This document shows positions 21,812 to 33,860 of a DNA stretch of 64,000 bases, piece after piece. The stretch comes from Gibbula magus (Eukaryota; Mollusca; Gastropoda; Trochida; Trochidae), in the NCBI GenBank assembly GCA_936450465.1, contig OW388302.1, positions 11,123,530 to 11,187,529 of the forward strand, written 5' to 3'. The translations under genes were made by a program, and so were the position numbers. The notes under the pieces are model-generated. The model worked only from the letters and a program-made list of their open reading frames with translations. It made no database searches and was not told the DNA's origin. Position 1 is the stretch's first letter. Every line of letters starts with the position of its first letter.

Positions 21812-21860
21812 TTATTGGTCGAGAGTTGATTGATAGGCAATCAAGGGGCTACGGTGAGTC
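21812..21860 (-). repeat. DIRS inverted terminal repeat (element 5' end)
   Basis: TTATTGGTCGAGAGTTGATT, then GATAGGCAATCAAGGGGCTA and CGGTGAGTCG, the inverse of 16453-16504. Confidence 0.92.
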
Positions 21861-21890
21861 GGAGACGGTATGGTATGTTAAATAATAGTA

Positions 21891-22291
21891 TATTTCACAC
21901 CGGTTACTCACTCTGTTACATTTGATTTCAGTGAAACTTTCAGAATATCCCTAGGTAGGTTCCTAGGTCTATTTGAATATCCTGTAACCATGAGAAACAA
22001 TATACCCTGATTAGTTTTCTGTCCAGGTATAACAATGTAGTTTTTTAACAGTTGTTGCTCAGGGTTTTCGCGTTCAGACTCTTTGTACAAGTTTCCAGAA
22101 TCAACATCTGCAAGCACACAGCCAGGGGTAGTCACACATCCTACAGCACACTGTACAGCTGTTTTACAGGGGATGTTGGTCAGATACTGATGAGTTGTGT
22201 TTACAGGAGTACCTCTCTCATACCTCAAATTTAGTCCTTGGGCTGTTACAATGAATATAAAGATGAGAAGAACAAACGAAATATTGGCCAT
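21891..22291 (-). pseudogene. 5' part of PAN-family gene split by the DIRS element
   Basis: Starts at ATG 22291 (MANISFVLLIFIFIVTAQ, a signal peptide parallel to the intact paralogue) and continues with the Cys motif CKTAVQCAVGC and LADVDSGNLYKES. Frames further upstream of this ATG lack a sensible start. A TGA at 21908-21910 interrupts the codon series six codons before the insertion point, although homology to the intact gene continues up to the junction. A TATA-like string (AGTATATATTG) lies about 40 bp upstream. The stop overlaps a strong splice-donor-like GTGAGT, but the paralogues are intronless here, so a nonsense mutation is the simpler reading. Confidence 0.85.
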
Positions 22292-22339
22292 GTTTACAAC
22301 CATCCGTGTGGAATTTGAACAGCACAATATATACTTGCG

Positions 22340-23356
22340 ATTCAGACTATTTTGTTATTTGTCCGTCACGATATAAGAAGATAACATAAATTACACGTTT
22401 CATTAACCTTGAATGACATTGCCTTTAGATAAAATCGGAAAACGGAAAGTGTTTGCAAACTTATTTTCTCAACATTTCTCAAACAAATATTTCTCTCATG
22501 AAACAGAATTGAAACTGAAACAGTTCATCAACTATTCTTCATTATGTTTACATGAAACCATTTTCAAAAAGAAAAATCATCATTAATGAAATACTAAGAA
22601 ATCGAAAACGTTCAAAATCACTTAAGGAGTAAGAAGGCAACAAATGTTTTTATAATGTATAACTGAAGACATTCCTACATTTAAACAATTTCAAATAAGA
22701 AATAACGGTGATAGACCGAGGATTTGAAAGGTCGAATGCCGTCGTTTGTTTAGTGGAATAAAACTTGAATGACAAGATCACTGGTAATACAAGAAGGGTG
22801 AGTTTCTCAGGATATATCTGACATGGTGTCCTGGTTCACTTGACACACATCAGTGGAATTGGTGTTACCAGGGTTGATAGAGATCCTTGTGAAACATGGA
22901 GTGCCCCTAATCTCCTCACTAACAGCAACGTTTATTGCTATAGACAATACAATTAAACAAACAGCAATCTCAGTTTACCATACACTATAGCATCCTTTCA
23001 TGTAAGTAATGTTTCAAAGATGGACCATTTAGTTTAGTTACAACATGTGGCCATGTTTCAGTCGTAAGTAGCCATGATGGATTAAACTATCCTGTATTTT
23101 CTTTTATTTCTTTTAAGGATCCTTTTCCCAAAATATTGTTAGACTAATTGACAAACACCACTAGCAGTACATTGTCAATTTTACTTACCAAAATTAGCAC
23201 TTTCCAACTTAAAATAGTCACAAAATCAGTAAAGATGTACAAAGTAATTTTCATAAACAGTGAGGAAAACTCGATTGAATAACACCATTGAAAAAGTTAA
23301 ATAGTATGTACGCATATCATTTCCTATCATTTACCATATGAACTGCAGCATGGAAC
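22340..23356. other. Intergenic
   Basis: Upstream flank of the broken gene. No coding signature was recognised. Confidence 0.3.
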
Positions 23357-23464
23357 TTAGACAAAAGCAATGTGGAGGAGCACATTTCTCCTTCATGGGT
23401 AACAAGATGTTAAAACCTTCTTACCAACACTGGCATTTAGCCTGAACTCGAGAGTTTCGACGGT
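23357..23464 (-). pseudogene. C-terminal relic of a PAN-family gene
   Basis: The minus strand reads TVETLEFRLNASVGKKVL, a TGA stop (23393-23395), and NVLLHIAFV followed by TAA. It parallels the end of the copy at 796-1945 (STVEIWEFSRNGSVGKKV, HVAFI). Only the last ~36 codons are recognisable. Confidence 0.75.
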
Positions 23465-24020
23465 GTATTTTTATATATCTACAAAATGGTCACTTAACCG
23501 ATTTTCTTCCAAGATAGATAAGCCTTTTCTATGTAACGAGATGTTTCACCCACTAACATAACATTATATGGAAAAGCGAGCTACAGTCCCTTTAAATGTT
23601 TTCATACATGCCGAAATACATGTGCCATTTTAAGTTTGAACACTTTCACTTGACATGCATATTCATGCCAAATCCTCCAAATATGATCATTATTGTTTTT
23701 CAATTCAGATCGTGCAACAACCTTATACATGTACAGACACCGAAAGTTCGCGTCCCCTTTACATTCACATTTGTATACCTATTAAACATTACCAACCCAC
23801 ATGTGTCTTTCGCATGTCATATGAGCCAATCACAGTAGAGCGTTCGGCTTTCGATCAACAATCGCTCCTTTCGCCTTTGTATTGTCACAATACTGAAGTT
23901 CCAAGGTTAGATCTTACTGCAGTGCAATGAACTTGCCAGTAATTAATGAGAAACTAATGACAGAACTATGCAGAACAAACAATGATATGATCCCATTTCA
24001 ATATAATGAATCCCGATAAA

Positions 24021-24170
24021 GTATTCTTGATGTATCATGAAGGACCGAATGTTTTGACTATTTGGCATAGCCATGGTTATATCAAAGTATTCAGTGTATT
24101 TGACGAGGACTTCCGGTCCAAGACTGTAGTTGCTGAAGACCCAGTTCAGAATCTACACCATGTTTACATG
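24021..24170 (+). pseudogene. Internal relic of a PAN-family gene, opposite strand
   Basis: Fifty open codons on the plus strand (VFLMYHEGPNVLTIW, then YIKVFSVFDEDFRSKTVV, then NLHHVYM). They align loosely with the part of the copy at 796-1945 that reads YDIKVLEISAAGRF and DNLHIVEG. It is in opposite orientation to the relic 0.6 kb away, so the region has been rearranged. Similarity is moderate, so this is a plausible rather than certain assignment. Confidence 0.5.
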
Positions 24171-24171
24171 G

Positions 24172-24560
24172 TTTACCCAGAATAACCCTTGTTCCTGGTG
24201 CGATATGTCGTCACTGGACTGGTCGTTTTGAACAATGTAATACCAATCCAGACAGTGTACATTTAATGAGAATTCGTAATATTGTTGTCATTGATATACA
24301 TGTAACATACAACCATAATGATCAACTGTAGTATAAACATCTATAATTCAAACTCAAACTATTGACATTTACCCAGAATAACCCTTGTTCCTGGTGAAAT
24401 ATACTGGACTGGTCGTCTTGAACATGGTAATACCAATCCAGACAGTGTACATTTAATGAGAACTCTGAATACTGTTGTCATTGATATACGTGTAATATAC
24501 AACGCAAAATGATCAGTAGTATAAACATCTATAATTCAAACTCAAACTCCAACTATACTG
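24172..24560. repeat. Tandem duplication, two ~196-bp units
   Basis: Both units share ACCCAGAATAACCCTTGTTC, CCAATCCAGACAGTGTACAT and TATAAACATCTATAATTCAA. The second begins near 24369. The duplication directly follows the plus-strand PAN-family relic. Confidence 0.85.
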
Positions 24561-25089
24561 CCATTATCATTTGTTACAATTGTTTCAACATCATTGAGAA
24601 GCAATCCCATTATAAGTCTATGTATTGACTATATTTTACAAATATTGAAGTTTGAAGCTCAGGGTAGTTAATTTGGTCAACAATCTTTTAAGTAACGGTT
24701 GTTTATAATGAAAGTATCCTCAGTTCCGACTATAAGGTATAAATTTAAATAACTTAAGGTTATATAAAAGAATAAAAAACATTTAAAATATTGCACAGAT
24801 AAATACATAAATTTGAGGCTATGTATTCGACAGACACGTCTATCAATGTTTATTTGATTTAATTTTAACACATTTATTCAATTGAACGTATATGGTACAG
24901 ATTAAAGTACAAGTCAGCTGAGTGCAATTTGAAGTTAGGTGCGGTAGCACAGAAACGTTAAGTTAATGCAATAAGGCTTTAATAAACCAGTGATGAAGAC
25001 TGTCACAAGTTAAGTCTTGGGAATTTGAGGTAAAAACGGAAATGTGAAGACCGAAGTCCTGTGACTGTTCTCGTTAGGATTTCATCGGT
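24561..25089. other. Intergenic
   Basis: AT-rich, nothing recognised. Confidence 0.3.
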
Positions 25090-25843
25090 CTATAGTATAT
25101 AGTTGTCTTTTTGGAAATCAACAGCCGTCAAATTGTTACTGCCACCAAATAATACATTTGCTGCTCCGACTGCAATATTGACTCCTCCGTTTACCAGAGA
25201 CGAGAAGAACCTTAGGTATCCATTCACAGCAGTTGTTGTACGTGTTTTTGATGTTGGCATAGAATGTTTTGAAGTTGAACTTTCGTATTCATGTGACAAA
25301 AGATCATAAGTTGACGCAGATGATGTGGTGTCCAATATTTCTGTCTTTCCAAGGTGACGGACTTGTGGTGAGGTAAGTTTCCCATTCTTCGGGAGAAGCT
25401 TGTAGATTTCCTCTTACTATTTGGAGAGTGTTTGGTAAATCTTTGTTCGCGTCTTTGAGGTAATGCTGTAGATTTTGTTCCGCCTTTTGGAGGGAATTTT
25501 TTAGGTTTTTGGAAACTTTTTGGAGGTAACACAGTAAGTCTTGTCGTAATTTCAGGAGGAAGCTTGTTTTTTTGTGAGACACTTTTTTGTGGGGTCTTTG
25601 AAAGTTTTGACAAGCTATTATCAGGAAATAATGTGGATTTTCTAACGCTTTGGGATAACGTCTTCGCTATCTTTTCAAGTGTTAGAAACACTGTGATATC
25701 TTCATTCATAATTTGAGGCAACAGGATAGATTTTGTCTGGCTTCTAGGAGAGAACACGGATTTCTGATCAAGCAAAGCTCTGGGATTCTTCTCACTGGTA
25801 TTGTTCTGATTTGTTAGTCCATGCAAGTCGCGATTGATAAAAC
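25090..25843 (-). CDS. Last exon of tandem gene A (Lys/Ser/Pro-rich)
   Basis: A splice acceptor (CTGTTTTAG) precedes 25843, and the phase-1 junction with the exon at 29241-29409 gives ...SEISG then FINRDLHGLTNQ. The frame continues through a Lys/Ser/Pro-rich low-complexity region with recurrent KS..LP units (for example PEITTRLTVLPPKSF) to a stop at 25224. An overlapping frame ending at 25090 carries RFFSSLVNGGVNIAVGAANV, which resembles the C-terminus of gene B (FSSIINTGLDMANTGLKSL). The ancestral C-terminus was therefore probably in that frame, and gene A has likely suffered a frameshift around 25340. The function is unknown. Confidence 0.5.
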
Positions 25844-25889
25844 CTAAAACAGAAAGTAGAAAAATACTACAAAATAAACCATGATACAA

Positions 25890-27592
25890 TTTCCCCTTAA
25901 AGGAAGATTATTCATCCATTACATTCATTGTGAAACCCATTCACACCAACCAGTTCAATGCCCGGCACCCAGTGTATAATTTTATATTGAACTGTTCCAT
26001 GGAAGCATACTTTAAAATTGGGTTTCCGGATGAGAAATCTCAGAACAATAAGACCTTACTCAATGAAACGTAGTGTATGGAACAGTCATCATGTGTAGGT
26101 GTGTCCTTTGAGGGTTGCGACTACTTAGGATTTTTATTTTTAACTCTTTTCTTGGAAATATAAGTTCACATTTTGTTTGCGAACCAAACTTATCAATTGA
26201 AAAACTTAGCCCAGATAAATTTGTTTAACAATAACCATGGATAGATATGTTTTGGCTTTTATTCACCTTTTTGAGGCTTTTTATTTTAGGCTATTTCCAT
26301 GGAAAAACATCTTGATTCCGGAGCAAAATTCAAATTGTTTTTTTTACAATATCGCCTCAAGAACAGATTTTGAAAAGTAACGTGTCCTCTATCTTGGGAA
26401 GTATATATTCGAAATTTCTAGAAAGGGGGTACTTTGTTTCTTGCCTAACTGTATATATTATTGTGTAGCATGTGTAACTTTTCCCACTTGGCAGGGATAT
26501 AACCGACTTTGTATGCTTGTTTATGTTTAATAAAAAGAACATTGAACATTTCTCGCCAAATGAAATGTATATATTTCATTATGCCATTTATGAAAATATA
26601 GTTTTATACTTATAAATGTGACTAATTGAATTAGTGGAATTTGTCTAGGATGTTCGAAATTAAATAAAATAGTATCCTTGTCACTTCTGTCTTTGTCGCA
26701 TTTACGATTTTTCCTCAAATTCAGAAAATAGAAAAATGATATCGAAAGTATATTTGTAAATGTCATCAGAAATGTAAACTTGGAATAAAACATAAGATAA
26801 GCTTAATAGAAGGATTTTTCTCAAAATACCTAAGTAGACTGCGATAAGGAAACGATTTCAGTTAATTGATTTACTTAAAAACACAAGTAAACATTTGTCG
26901 AAGATAATTTAGATATATCAAGGGTTAACATATGTAAGCTATAATTAAGAATCCAACTGATACAAAACTCGACTTTTTAACAATTAACACCAAGTTGCAA
27001 GTCATTCGTGCGAGGGGGATGGTGGATGATTTTAGAATGCATCTTTATGGAGGATGATTTTTGGTAATATTTGCGAGTATTTAAAATTAAACAAACTACA
27101 ATAAATTTTCAAATATGAGACACATGCTTTTCATTGGTTAAACCAGGTCACGTGACCCATAACAATGTCATAAATGTGAAAATGACAGTTTCAATTTAAA
27201 GGGAATTTATGAAGTACACATGTCCACATAAAATGGATTGCTCAAGGTGTTATCTCTATATTATTACCCAGGTCTAAACCAAGCTGCCAAATACAGATCT
27301 TGAAGGTTCTCCTGGTATCGAGTTGTACTGCTGTGTGAATAGATGCTCTTTTAAAATAAAGTCCTTGCCCAAGGTGACACCCCTTGTTTGCCAACTAATT
27401 TCTAAATGATGGGCAATACATCCCAATCAAACTGTCAGATTATAGCCTCCGTTGAGGGTTATACAAAATACGGGACTCCTTTATGAAGGTGCTGTCACAT
27501 ACTGTTATTCCACAATGGACCCATACTTCCTGGACTCGAGTATGAGTAAACCATGTAATAGTTTTGGGTTATGTCAGTTAAAAATGCGCTTT
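25890..27592. other. Intron of tandem gene A, distal part
   Basis: Non-coding AT-rich DNA between the two recognised exons of gene A. No gene seen. Confidence 0.4.
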
Positions 27593-28180
27593 CATTCTCT
27601 TCCCACAGAGGTAAGTCCCTAAAGTTTCCGGTTCTACCCTCTGTTACTTTACGCTTGCAATCGAGAGCAGAACCAAAGTCCCCTATCGGTGGAAAGAGAA
27701 ATCTCACACCATATACTTTATTCTTAACCAATGAAAACTCATCTTTAATTGGCCATGTCGAAAGGGTAACTTCAAAGATCCAAGCATTTTACTCTGAAGG
27801 GTCTTGCTCATTAGCATATGTCATTTGAATATGTCTGATGTAAATAACGAAAATGAACTGTTTTTGGTATTTGTCTCTGATTTGGTCTTCTTAATTTATA
27901 ATTATGTTTATGACCAATAGTTTTCACAAAATCAAATAGCATAGATCGAGGAAAACACAGAAAACACAGAAAATCGAGAAAACGTTGGCCTTACGTTTAT
28001 TTTATCATCATTATGACGTGTCATTGGCAAATGTCACTTCTACAAAGGCGTCGCTGATTGCACAACTAGATTCAATTGCAACCAATCAGGACATTCCCTT
28101 TTCGCCCCCGATTTCAAGCGTAAAGTAACAGAGGGTAGAACCGGAAAACTGTAGGGACTAACCTCTGTGGAAAGAGAATG
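27593..28180 (+). mobile_element. MITE family M3, copy 1 (588 bp)
   Basis: Terminal inverted arms of about 75 bp. The left starts CATTCTCTTCCCACAGAGGT, then CCGGTTCTACCCTCTGTTAC. The right is the inverse and ends CCTCTGTGGAAAGAGAATG. The interior has GGTCTTGCTCATTAGCATAT and TGACGTGTCATTGGCAAATG, shared with copy 2 at 36628-37119 in opposite orientation. No target duplication was obvious. Confidence 0.75.
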
Positions 28181-29240
28181 ATCCCAGATTACAAACACAG
28201 TTCATCATGACAGTAAATCCAGTCAAGTGTCTTCAGAATCTTAGTGATATTAACAACGGCCTTGGCGCCCACACCTGTTAGTTGCAACAGAGTGAGGATT
28301 TTAAATTGGAAATTTTCCGAAATAAGGGCCTTATAGGCCATGACGTAACAACTATTTCCAGAACGAAAAGAACTAGAAAGCTGAATTATATTGCATACAG
28401 ACTCCCTGGTCAACGGAGTTTATAAATAATAGATTTGCTGTCTGTGGCCCCAAATAAGTGCTCTACAGTCCACGATCTTAAAATCTATTTTCATCATCTT
28501 CTCTAGAACGAAAAGGCATAGAAGATGAATTGCTGTGTACTGACTATTTAGCCCAGGGGGATTTTACATTGTAGATTTGGTGAACCTGTGGCACCAAATA
28601 AGGGCCTCAAAAGAAAATGAAATATTGCATACAGATTCCCTCGCCAATGTGGCCAAACAAGTATGGTCACTGGGGCCGCAACTTAAAATCCTGTTTTAGG
28701 CTTTTTCTACAGAACAAAAGTCCTAGACAGCTGAATACAGATAATGGGGATTATAAATTGTAGATTGATATTTTTTTAACAAGCCGCACTCCAAAGCTGA
28801 AATCATGTGTAGGCTCTTAAGCAAATGGTGATTATGAATACCAGATAAGCAACGACCTCAAAAGCTATATGCGTCTTATTTTTCCTAAGCCTAAAAACTG
28901 CATTTTTGTGTATTTCTTAAACACTTTGACCCATTTAGATTAAGAATTGTAGATCAGTTATACCTCTGGCAACTAAAGCCAAATGAACTATAGAGTCAAT
29001 TGTTCGTTTACCCCCTCTGGAATGCATACTCTAACAGCTGTTAATATTATTACCCTGAAGTGGGTGTACTTTCGGTGCCTGTCCTGCCGTGTACTGTCAC
29101 CAATTTAAACAGCTAGGTGGACTGAGTGCAATTAGGACCAAGTGCCTTGTCCAGGGACACAACATAGAGTGAAAATCAGGTCACATGTGAGTGTCTTCAC
29201 TTGGATTCGAACCGTGTTCCCTCTATAACTACATACATAC
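28181..29240. other. Intron of tandem gene A with a SINE-like tail
   Basis: Around 29065-29220 are AAGTGCCTTGTCCAGGGACA and GGATTCGAACCGTG, a combination seen in tRNA-related dispersed repeats. A related CCTTGCCTAGGGACACA is at about 35296. The rest is unrecognised. Confidence 0.35.
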
Positions 29241-29409
29241 CACTTATTTCACTTCTTGCGATGAAACAGTGTTGATCTTCAGTGAAGATGATTTTTTCTA
29301 TCAATGCGTCCTGTGCTCCTTTAGCCAAACAGTGAAGCTTCGATTTTGACTCAAACTCTGTATATTTCCCAGAACCGGCTTCAGAACTGGCATTTCTCTT
29401 CAGGAAACA
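29241..29409 (-). CDS. Cys-containing exon of tandem gene A
   Basis: A 169-nt exon in minus-strand sense encoding CFLKRNASSEAGSGK, then KLHCLAKGAQD and HCFIARSEISG. It ends at a donor GTATGT (phase 1). The paralogous exon at 38065-38233 has exactly the same length, phase and donor. At the expected acceptor the bases preceding the exon read CAT (29412-29410), where gene B has CAG, so the canonical acceptor is lost unless another one upstream is used. The Cys pattern suggests a reduced PAN/apple-like module (uncertain). Upstream exons were not identified. Confidence 0.6.
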
Positions 29410-32238
29410 ATGGGGAACAAAACCAACCAAGGAACAAAGAGGCTGGTACAACATTGTTGACCAACACCAGATTAAACGTCTTTCTATATCATTGTCAACA
29501 AGTGAATTTTCTTAGAATAATTAGGACTTTAATCATAGCAATTATCCATTAGATATAAAATAATTGTTATCAGTTGTCAGGGAAGTTTCATTTCTATAAT
29601 ACCAAGATAAACAGTTGACATTTAATGTAATTAAGGATTCAGCCATAACGCAGAATGATTATTGTTAATGGGGTGCTTTTGGGGGGGGTTCAATTTTGAT
29701 TATTTGCGCCGATTTTGTGACAGCGATTAAGCAAAAACGGCTGCAGATCATTGCATGAAAGTTTCAGGGATTGTAACCAGTAATCCAACTTAGATTATAT
29801 CGAGTCATATTTTGGAATTTCGACCTGGTTCTGGAGATATATTCTTCCGAGGAAGTTGAAATTTCGAACCTAAATAGCTCGAAAACTTATCAAGATATTT
29901 TCATAAACATTTTCACCAACATGTGGGAAACAACATTCCCCATCGATTAGGCAATTAGGTTTTCGGCCTAAATAATAGATTTTTTGCTATTTTGCAAAAA
30001 TTTAAAATTTTGCACACTTTCGCGATTTTGAGGGTACAGGTCTTCAAAAATCTTTTCCTGTAGTTTAAAGGATAACGAACTACAGCCATTTGAAAATGAA
30101 CTTTTTAAAAATACATTTTTTAGGGCTCTCATTCAAAGGGACATAACTCGCTAAGAGAAACTACGAATCGAATTATGTTAGTTGCAATACATTCTCATTA
30201 TGGAGTTTAACAATTCCACTACATATCTTTATCATTTAAAAATGTATAGTTTTGGAATAATTTGGACTAATTCCCCCAAAAGTTAGATGTTGTGATTTGG
30301 AGACTTTTCAAGGGGTATTGCATTTGTAGATTTTTGTATGGTCAACCACGGAAGATACCATTATGTTTAATACATCATTTTAAAGAAGAAACATCGTTTT
30401 CTAGGACCAATAATTTGGAAGCATGTATCTTCCATATTTTTATTTGTGGTCTGTCATAGAACATTTTTCAAAAATCTTCAAAGGTTCATTACTGATTGAA
30501 GAATCATGTAATTGCAACTTTATTGACACCTGTGTATGCACAATTGAATGTTGAATTCTTTCATCAAAAAGTTGAAAGTTAAGCTTTAAACATCGCAAAT
30601 GTCGTCTAGGAGTCTAGAATGTAACGCATTAATTATGTATGCCATCTACATGATGATTACATATACTTAGGCAGCAAGTACTGGTCAATATTTTCTATGT
30701 AAAACTTTGATATGAAAGTATTAACTGTTTTGTCTTAATCATGAGAAAGGTAATGGAGGGGTCCATTAATATGTGATTTTTCTGTTTCCCGTTTCCTTCT
30801 TTGGAGATTTTTTGTAAAAAAACTGCTGAAGATAGACACATGTTTGATAGTTCATTTTAAAGCAGAGAAATTGGTGACATGGAGTTCAAGGTCAAGCAGT
30901 TTAAGCGCTGAATCCGATTGTCGTTGCTTGCTACTATATTTCCTTATTGTCTTCTTTAAGGTTATAAGAGCAGTGGCAGTTTGTGTTTAAATGCTTTTCT
31001 TAAACCTAAGTGTTCTTTTGTCAGAGGTTTTAACACACTTGTGTCATGTGTTAACCAATTATTTTTCAGAAATAAGAAAATTCAAATGTCAAACATTTGG
31101 ACTTACGCCAGCACGGTTTAGTTAGGATATTTTCAAATTTGGTTTCTAACTTTCAGTTATCCTGCTTCAGGTTATTGATGAAGATATAAAGATATTTTCG
31201 CTTTAATATTGGATAATTAAATCGGAAACAATAACTTTAGGGACGCCAATAGATTTCTCTCCTCAGTTTGAATTATCCTTTTCATTGTTAAAGTTTTGCG
31301 GTATTTGCTTGTGTTTCGTTTTGCAGCTCAGATATTTTAGTCACTATTCCATCAAGGATCGATGAGAAATAACTTATTTTTGGTTATCACTTCGATTAAG
31401 AAAGGCAAAATTATAAGGCCCCTGTTAAGTGAAAATGCTACAACGTCATCATTAGTGTTAACTATTGGAAGTAAATATTTATAATTGTTTGTTCAATAAA
31501 TGGCCAGTGTTACCACACTATCTTCTTGCCCAGTTCTACAGTTCTCAGGACTTTAGCGATATTGACAAACTTGAACTTTCACCGTAGATAGTTACAATCA
31601 TTATGTTTACCGTCTTATCTTCTCTCCTGTACTGAAGTATGTATACATATTTGCAGGATAATTTTTTTGTCACGTATTTAACGAAATTAAGCAGGGAAGA
31701 AGGTCGATGGCAGGGGATATGGGTGTATTGTTGTTTAAATTTCAGTATTCAGGTTTCTGCAATCCTATGAGTACTATTGCAAACATATGAGGTAAGATCG
31801 TTGAATGTGATGAAATGTTTGCCTGCCATATTATACAATAAATTAGGCTTGACACAATTACTTTGAGAAAGCCAAGGGTTATAATAGTGAAGAATTCCAG
31901 CGCTTGGCCCTTTGAATAAAAAAGTTAATTTCCTCTAAAGGGATTTTTACTAGGTAAATAATGTATTTGAGTAGGCAATTCGCAACTACACATCGACGAC
32001 TAAATGTCATTCCCCGCCAAGAGTTGGTTGTTTTTTATGTTACCCATATTACAAATTAAAGTATAAAAAAGCTGTAAGTTTACTTAGTTACATAAGCTAC
32101 TACGCACGATTAATATACCCCCTGTGAAATGCCTTTTAACAATAAGATGTGCTTCTTGAAATTTGGTGTAGTTACTAATATCAATGGAAGTACGAGGTCT
32201 GGAATCTGGGTTCAATCTCTTATCTGATTTGTCTTATA
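29410..32238. other. Long non-coding stretch
   Basis: No coding frame of note. It contains AT-rich DNA and a molluscan-repeat-like AAAGGGACATAACTCGC near 30137. Upstream exons of gene A, if they exist, could not be found here. Confidence 0.3.
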
Positions 32239-32758
32239 CACTGTCAGCAAAAAGAAACGCCTGCTTTTAAATTTTCCTTAAATCTAAAGATGGAATAATT
32301 TCTGAAATATAATTAATTGTGGTCTCCACGTTATGCTGCACACATAACTGATAAGAAAGTCCATTGGAATTGTGTAAAAACTGTGATTCGAGTCAATATC
32401 ATTCATGAAAACGAAGTCAAATGAAGACTGTAATATCCTGTTGATTTACTTGCGCATTATAACCTTGTACACCTGTAGCGTCATGACCACTGTAATGCGA
32501 ATGCGTGTCTATATTGTTGCTCATGCTTGTATGAGTTTCAAATATGTTTTCTGATCAAGCACTGATCGAAAATTAAATTTAACAAAATTGTTGTTGTCTT
32601 TTTTAAACAATTTTCTTGTGACATGACAGCTTCTGAAATTTGAATATATTATGCAGAAATTTTGCAACTTCATATGCTATAATATTGACGAAATGTTCAT
32701 TATAGCTTTGACAAAATCTGATAAGATATCTGGTAGGCATTTCTTTTGGCCGACAGTA
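32239..32758 (+). mobile_element. Tc1/mariner-type MITE (520 bp)
   Basis: The left end CACTGTCAGCAAAAAGAAAC is preceded by TA, and the right end (GGCATTTCTTTTGGCC, then GACAGTA) is followed by TA. The ends are inverted to each other, and no transposase frame lies inside. A partial copy in opposite orientation is at 51105-51203. Confidence 0.75.
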
Positions 32759-33644
32759 TATGAGTTCTTCTTTTAAGAAATACATTATTTGATAAAGATA
32801 TCATTTACCTCCAGTGATTAGTTTTCATTAATACATTGATAATCATTTCTTCTTTAGTGCTACTCTTCATTAAGAATGGGTAAAAGATTACTATGAATAT
32901 ATTTCCAAAATTAGATTTACTTTCTGATTTGAATTATGTAAATAGATTCCTTTTAATTCAGTCCATAATTGTAAAATATGATGTGATGCGTTTTAGCATG
33001 CTGCAAATCACATCGTAGTTGGTATTATCCGATCTTGATAATAAAATAAGTTGCCGTTTCACCCTGCTCAGAAGTAAAAAAATACTGTTGCCAATCGCCT
33101 GTAGTCCTAATATGACTCATCTTGTACACATTATGAAACGTGATCAATTTAAACGACTTTCCTTGAATGAAAAAGGTTTATACTCTGCATCATTTTCAGT
33201 TATACCATACCATACCAGAATAATTTATATCAGTTTTGCTCTTGTCAGAAACTATTTCAGGGATGATAAAAGCTGATGCAAGAGGGTGGCGTTTGTCATG
33301 TGATATAATTGACAGCGGTTTGGTAAGGTTTTATTACCTTAGGGTATAGTGTATTCTTTCGGATCCTCCAATATTTGGGAGAATCCAAAAGGATCCGGCA
33401 AATGGATTCCACCACTTTTTATCAGCTCTTTAAACATGTGACATCCCAATGGTGGTACCGCAATTACAATTGTAAATGGCTTGTGACGATTGTCTTCCTA
33501 CAGAGCTTACTCAAGTCAGTTCTCAAACCCTAACCTCTGTTGCATATAGAACACTTTCTGGGATGGAATCCTGATTAGAAGTTTTGAAGTTGTGCCAACA
33601 GAGACATTAACATCTTTGAGAGGTATTTTAGAAGATGTAGAGAT
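32759..33644. other. Intergenic
   Basis: No gene recognised. The last ~90 bp (from 33557) hold one copy of a repeated segment also found at 33961-34010. Confidence 0.3.
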
Positions 33645-33860
33645 GAAGAAAACCAAGATATATGGATAGTCAAATTCTTTATTGCAATGAATGCGACGTT
33701 TCGGTGTAGATACTAACACCGTTATCAACTTCTTTATTGCAATGAATGCGACGTTTCGGTGTAGATACTAACACCGTTATCAACTGTGTTAGTATCTACA
33801 CCGAAACGTTGCATTCATTGCAAATAAGAAGTTGACTATCCATATATCTTGGTTTTCTTC
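33645..33860. repeat. Large near-perfect palindrome with internal duplication
   Basis: Starts GAAGAAAACCAAGATATATG and ends with its inverse (CATATATCTTGGTTTTCTTC). The arms continue through GCAATGAATGCGACGTTTCG and GTGTAGATACTAACACCG. The left arm contains the central part twice in tandem. The structure would form a long hairpin. Confidence 0.9.

Larger units (their letters stand above)
16416..21890 (-). mobile_element. DIRS-type tyrosine-recombinase retrotransposon (~5.5 kb), degenerate
   Basis: In minus-strand sense it contains a gag-like region, RT plus RNase H, a DIRS-specific domain and a tyrosine recombinase. Inverted terminal repeats and an internal complementary region are present. 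It is visibly GC-richer than the surrounding host DNA. It sits inside a PAN-family gene; both host junctions share TAGTA (16411-16415 and 21886-21890) and there is no longer target duplication, as expected for recombinase-mediated integration. Frameshifts and stops in gag, RT and recombinase mean this copy cannot encode all its proteins. No LTRs and no DDE integrase were seen, which argues against Gypsy or BEL. Confidence 0.92.

Noticed and set aside
16416..21890. Gypsy/BEL-type LTR element or endogenous retrovirus
   Set aside because: There are no direct LTRs, no DDE integrase and no protease. The inverted ends, internal complementary region and R-H-R-Y recombinase define DIRS.
21903..21913. 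A splice donor (GTGAGT) at the end of the first half of the split PAN-family gene
   Set aside because: The paralogues are uninterrupted at this place and homology continues past the site up to the DIRS junction; no acceptor is needed to explain the structure.
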